A program made the position numbers and the translations under genes. From contig JAHYIO010000037.1 of NCBI GenBank assembly GCA_020543525.1, positions 1,116,001 to 1,180,000 on the forward strand: DNA of 64,000 nucleotides, read 5' to 3'. Positions 59,365-64,000 of the stretch are shown here, in pieces. Source of the stretch: Coriolopsis trogii (Eukaryota > Basidiomycota > Agaricomycetes > Polyporales > Polyporaceae). The stretch's first letter is position 1. The number at the start of each line of letters is the position of its first letter. The notes under the pieces were generated by a model. That model was not told the origin of the DNA, did no database searches, and saw only the letters and a program-made list of their open reading frames with translations.

Positions 59365-60411
59365 GGGTGGCGGAGGCAGGGACGCGCGCGAGGGCGGAAG
59401 GGTGGGAAGGAGGCGTCTAGGCCGGACTTGGAAGGATGTCCGTCGGGGGAGTATGTTGTGGACGAGGGAGGGCGGGATTCGGCTGGGGCGTAAGTGAGCC
59501 ATTGGGTATTAAGTAGCTTTCGGTGCCTCGATGGATGGCTGACTCGGTGAGAATCAGCGCGATTTGGATGCGCGAGATCTGGACGAGATGTCAACATACG
59601 GGAATCCGGAGAGTTTCAGAAACGGACCGTTGCCTTTCCAGGTCGAATTGTTGGCCTATTATGGGATATACACCGTCGACGGTTCCCTCCCTGTGAAAGC
59701 CTGGCATATGCCCTGGCATATGGAAGCTGCTCTCTGGATCGTCGGCAGAAGCACACTCACCTGCGCCCGACTCGCTCCGCGTGATCCTTGCCGACTGACG
59801 ACGACCGATGCCTCTCCGTATCCTCCAGAGCCAATGTGACATGCAGACGCACCATACGCTCTCTGCGTCCCGTGTGCTCTCGCCCAACCCTGTCCCAATC
59901 AACCGGGCTTCGGCGGTAGTCTGTGCTTTTAGTGTGGCGTCTGCTGGCGTTTGTCAGGCGTCCAGGTGTCTGTCTGGCTGTCCAGTCCTCGATGATGTGG
60001 TCAGCGAGCAATTCGATCGGACGCGAGACGCGCAGTCACCGACTCACCCACCGTGGCACCGTGCCGCACCCTCCGGACTTGCCCTAAATCATTTCCTATT
60101 CCAGCACATGGCGGGACGTCTGGCACCGCCCCGATCAGGCAGGAGCGTCCCCGGATCCCGTCTCCCAAGTCCGTCATTGTCTCCGGCGCCAACTCCAGCC
60201 CGCCAATAGCACCTCGGCCAGTCCGGCCCCAGTCCCCACTGCCTGTCCGAACTCGTCTCGGCGGAAACCTCTCAAGCTCGCCCCGAGCCCCTCCGTCGGA
60301 GAACATATACTTTCTTCTGTCATTCTCCGCGCGTCACAACTAGACGAGATGCAACTCAGCAACCTCTGATTCCGATTGCGTGTCGAGGTGATACAAGGGA
60401 AACAACTACCA
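59365..60411. other. Intergenic region, HMG-box / NDUFA13
   Basis: About 1 kb between two minus-strand genes, presumed promoter of the HMG-box gene and 3' end of NDUFA13. Only short frames without motifs were seen. Confidence 0.5.
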
Positions 60412-61066
60412 TCAAATAACCACAATCGTCTCCGCAGACCGATGGCTGGGGTTGTTGTATACACTCTTACCAGCCTGCACAGCACGGAACCACACCGTGG
60501 ACGCATCCAAAAACACGAGGCTATCAGCAAACACAGACTCCGTGACATTGCCCCATTCGAGATGTCACTGACCTCCCAGCCTGGCACATCCTGCATGATC
60601 GCCTTCTCGCGAGCGAGCGCAGCTTGCTGACGTCGATACGCGTCACGGTCGCCCTCCGCGAGAAGGAGAGGGACCAAATGTATGCGCGACCACACCTTCT
60701 CCCTCTGAAGTTCCCTACGAAGCAATGTCGCATCAGCTCGACGCTCCTTACGAAGCGGGCGCAACATTCGGGCCAGATTTGTCACTGATAAGGGACCGGC
60801 TCGCGCGGTCGGATCCAACAGAAGGCCACGTTCCCCGTTGGGCGGGCCCTCAACTGCCCACGTTTAACGTCCGCCTGACCTCTACCCGTCCATCCAAACG
60901 ACGACAAACTTTCCACGTACCTCTTCTCAAGGTTCCCTTTTCCAACCCGATAGAAGCCATAGGCGCAGACCGCCGTCACACCGCCGAGAATAACAAGGCC
61001 ACTCGGTCCGCGGAGCGGCAGGTTGCGCTTATACTTGACAGGCTCGAAGCCCCCGGCGGGGGGCAT
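60412..61066 (-). CDS. NADH:ubiquinone oxidoreductase subunit NDUFA13/GRIM-19 (B16.6)
   Basis: Three exons (61066-60921, 60714-60573, 60474-60412) give about 116 residues. The N-terminus MPPAGGFEPVKYKRNLPLRG matches fungal complex I B16.6 subunits. One membrane helix follows (LVILGGVTAVCAYGFYRVG), then the charged, matrix or intermembrane helix REKVWSRIHLVPLLLAEGDR, DAYRRQQAALAREKAIM, and a short end AGKSVYNN. The subunit is part of mitochondrial complex I and has a single transmembrane helix. Upstream minus-strand sequence ends in AG just before this ATG, so an extra 5' noncoding exon is possible. It is divergent from the INO80F-domain gene. Confidence 0.9.
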
Positions 61067-61697
61067 GTCTCTGCACAGCACACGCAGCAATGCTCGGTGT
61101 CAGTTGTTGGCGAATAAGTCGAACAATGGCTCACTGTCGGTATGGAGTCGACACTGGGAAGCGCAAAGGATTGAGTCAGAAAATGGGCACATATGCAATT
61201 AGAGTTGACACGTATGGACTTACTCGTGTATACCTGCGCGAGCTCGAGTCACTAAGCAGATAGTCAACAAGTCCCCAGCCGTGTGGGTCGTGATGTGGCA
61301 GAGCTATGGCACAGCCGAGCGGGAGAGTGCGTGGACGAGCAAGGAGAGTTGGGTGAAGGCAGAAGTGAACGACAGGATCGGCGTCTCTTCCTCCATCCGA
61401 CGTCCACGTGGCTTATGGGGAAAGTCACTTGCGTCTGGATCTCCGCGCGAACTCAACCACAGCCGTTGCTTCCTCTGCAGATAGCCCGAGACGGGTACAC
61501 ACGAGTAGAGTAGCTCTGCGTAGCCAAAAGACAATCGAATGAACAATGGCAATGTGTCCACATCGCGAGGAACCGCAAAGAGCCGGTAGCGCGTCTCTGT
61601 ATGGGAAGTTCATACGAAACGACTCGACGCCAAACAGGAATGACAGCTAATCCGGACGTGGCTCGCTGCGTCTGCCGCGCCTCTCTTCGTCTCCACC
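61067..61697. other. Divergent intergenic region, NDUFA13 / INO80F-domain gene
   Basis: 631 bp between opposite start codons. Sequence just before 61698 is pyrimidine-rich. No specific element was called. Confidence 0.5.
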
Positions 61698-63512
61698 ATG
61701 TTGCCCCGTCCTTCCTCCCCTGGTGCTCCTGCCTACCCACCCCCTTACCCCGCCCACAATCCTTCCATCTCGGCCGCATATGAACGCAAGCAGAAGCAGC
61801 GGAGCATCATGGGCATCACGGCTGGCGCGGAGGACGTCAAGTACCAGGCCAAGTACAGGGAGTTGAAGAAGAAGGTCAAGGAGATCGAGTCCGTGAGTCA
61901 TACCCTCGTAACATGCCCAAATGCGTCCTCAGCCATGTCTGCACCCTTGTTCTTGCCCTGCCATTCTCGCAGGACAATGACAGGTTGTACTTCAAGCTTC
62001 TACTGGCCAAGAAGAACATTCGTCGGATGAATCTTGAACGAGCGTACGTCGTATTGAGGCTATGTATGTGCAATCATCCCTAACGCGTCCTGCACGCATC
62101 TCAGCATTCTGTACGAGCGTCTTGCCGCTGTTCCTCCGACCCCTGGAAGACATACCCAGGAACTGCCTGCAGAACACGACCCCATCTTCCACTCACAGCC
62201 CCCGGCTCCGCCAGAGGATGCTCGAGTGATAGATCCCAACGACCGCGAGCTGTCCGAGTATATGCGCGTACATCCGACGGCTCGACTCATCCAGGGCCCT
62301 GATGGTAGAGTGGTCGCAATCGAAGATACGCCAACTGCTTTCGACGTGCGCGGTGCGCCCATCCCATCCGGTCCTCCGCCGCCCCACGGAATCCCTCTCG
62401 TCCATGGCTTCCGTCATGATTCGGGCCCGGGGTATGACCCTGCAAGGCAGCTGCCGCCACCGCCTCCTATGATTCCACTACTTCAACAACCACAAGAAGG
62501 CCCCCAAGAAGTACCTGTCGCGACTGAACACAACTCAAGTCAATATGCATACTCACAATCCCGACCGCCGCCACCGCAGTATTCACACTCCCACAGCAGT
62601 TCCTCTCTTCACTCGCGCTCTTCCTCGGCCCGTCCAGACCTCGATGTGGTTTCAGGAGGAACTTCGCGCATAGAACCACCCAGTGGTCTTTACCCCGCCC
62701 GTGCCCGCAGTCCGAGTATGTCAAGAGAACCACAGGGCGAACACAGGAGTCGGCGACATGACCTACACGAACATGCCCAGCCCCATGGACAGCACTTGCC
62801 TCATCCACACGTCCAGGTTCCCCAGCAAAACCTTCCCGGATCGCCTCCCTTGACGTCGCCGACCGCCCACGGCCATGGTTCGCGTCTCCACAACCACCAG
62901 CGCATCGGTCCGGGCGCGAACATACATCGCGAACGGGACCCTGAACGGGAGTGGGAGATCCAGCAACAATTGGAGCATGACCGAGCGCTCGAGCGGGAAC
63001 GCGAAGCGCAGCGCGAGATCGAGCTCCATCACCGCCTGGCGCGCGAAGAGCAAGAAGAGGAGGCGCTGTGGGCGGAAGAACAAGCCCGCCGTAACATGTC
63101 TCGCTCTGGTTCTCCCGGTTCCTTGAACCGCGCGAGTGGAAGCAGCAGGGACGCGTCTCTCCCAGCCCTGAGCCAGGGACACGACTACGAGCGCCCGCCG
63201 AGGGCTCACGCGCCTCATGTGTCGAACTTGCTCGGGATCGAACGCGACGCGTCGTTCAAGGACGACGATCGCACCGTCGCTACCCAGGGCCCTTCCGTGG
63301 ATTCACGCAAGCGCTCTCGGGACGAGATGGAGGTCGATGACCGCTATGACGCAGAGGGTCGGCCTGCCATTGAAGGTCTTTCGGCTTCGCGGGGTTCGGT
63401 GAACCTTGGCGGGAATAGGGGCGGGAAACGTTCTCACTCTGATGAAGATGGCGATGCCGGGCATCCTGGGAAGGGAGACAGCCTGACTGATGAGAGGATG
63501 GAAGACGCATAA
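61698..63512 (+). CDS. INO80F-domain protein (putative INO80 complex subunit)
   Basis: Three exons (61698-61892, 61973-62043, 62105-63512) give about 557 residues. Residues ~45-100 form the conserved coiled-coil domain KYQAKYRELKKKVKEIES, then DNDRLYFKLLLAKKNIRRMN and LERAILYERLAAVPP, as in INO80 subunit F/TFPT-type proteins. The rest is disordered, with Pro-rich, His-rich and Glu/Arg-rich stretches. A charged helix (EREWEIQQQLEHDRALERER to EEQEEEALWAEEQARR) lies near 240-300, and the end has the basic cluster DSRKRSRDEME. The domain links the protein to the INO80 chromatin remodeller. Membership is inferred from the coiled coil. All phases agree. Confidence 0.8.
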
Positions 63513-64000
63513 CCTCCTGGAACAAGCTCAGGATATCACATTGCTTCTTGGACGCGCTGTTGGCACGGCTCTGTTGTGACCGTGGTTCCCAACGTCGGTT
63601 TGTCTTCTGTAGGCTTACGGTATGGAGTACACCAGGTCTTGTGAAAAAGTTACACGTCATGTCTTGAGTTGCTGTCTGTTTGTCGTGCCCATGATCGTAT
63701 GTATCGCCTCTGTGCGTGCCGGCCGTTTCGTGTGCTTCTGGCTGTATGCGGGTCTGTTCATATTTATGATATCCAATTATGCAGCATGCGTTACATGTGC
63801 AGCTCGTGTGTTTCCATTCTGATCATCTCGTATCTCGTCGACTCGCAGTTGGCCTTGACAGGCGGCGAAGAACCAAGGATGTCCCAAAGAGGCAAGAAGG
63901 ATGGCGATGTGCACAATTGAGGTGATGGGAGGACACGAATCGGGCTACAAGGCCTAGACGTGGCAGACAAATGCAGATATTTATGACTCGACTGGACCCC
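63513..64000. other. Downstream of the INO80F-domain gene
   Basis: 488 bp to the window end, likely 3' untranslated and intergenic sequence. A short hydrophobic frame at 63622-63822 has no supporting signals and was not called. Confidence 0.5.

Noticed and set aside
59314..59502. N-terminal extension of the HMG-box protein from ATG 59502
   Set aside because: It contains a TATATAAG about 45 bp before the next ATG, is Pro/Arg-rich without homology, and looks like promoter and leader.
63622..63822. 66-residue hydrophobic frame at the window end
   Set aside because: It lies in the likely 3' region of the preceding gene, lacks a promoter or homology, and could arise by chance.

Overview
The window is nuclear DNA of a filamentous basidiomycete, most likely an Agaricomycete. 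Genes are dense and on both strands, most are cut by many 45-80 nt GT-AG introns, and the proteins (velvet regulator, VelB-type insertion, haspin, YVC1-type TRP channel, complex I GRIM-19, BSC6-like MFS carrier) have typical fungal forms. No prokaryotic features, tRNA, rRNA or CRISPR were seen. Coding exons were built by hand from splice sites, reading phase and family motifs, so single exon edges can be off by a few bases.

Layout: 0.1-26.7 kb is a packed housekeeping block: dynein light intermediate chain (+), BSC6-like MFS transporter (-), GTP cyclohydrolase II RIB1 (+), retromer subunit VPS17 (+), secreted M24 metallopeptidase (-), 3-isopropylmalate dehydrogenase LEU2 (-), ribosome-biogenesis nuclease NOB1 (+), Arp2/3 subunit ARPC3 (-), vacuolar TRP channel YVC1 (+, 23 coding exons), GINS subunit PSF2 (-), haspin kinase (+), an unknown low-complexity nuclear protein (-) and a single-pass membrane protein (+).

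26.7-34.3 kb is a gene-poor island. Its one clear element is a 681-bp MITE with 26-bp terminal inverted repeats and a TA target duplication (29622-30302). 34.3-42.8 kb carries an F-box protein (-), a mitochondrial PP2C phosphatase of PTC5 type (+), a USP36/Ubp16-like deubiquitinase (-) and a four-finger C2H2 factor (-). 42.8-45.5 kb is another gene-poor stretch with two strong hairpins and LTR-like sequence.

45.5-64 kb is dense again: a second F-box protein (-), ArfGAP GCS1 (-), velvet factor velB (+), a 1170-residue mitochondrial PPR protein (-), a GNAT acetyltransferase (+), a double HMG-box factor (-), complex I subunit NDUFA13/GRIM-19 (-) and an INO80F-domain protein (+).

Nine neighbouring pairs are divergent, several with under 500 bp between start codons (LEU2/NOB1, ARPC3/YVC1, PSF2/haspin, F-box/PTC5, PPR/GNAT), which suggests shared promoters. 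There is no biosynthetic cluster or defence locus. The most notable observations are tiny exons and a GC-AG intron in YVC1, the MITE, an MluI cell-cycle box between PSF2 and haspin, and two frame-neutral introns in NOB1.
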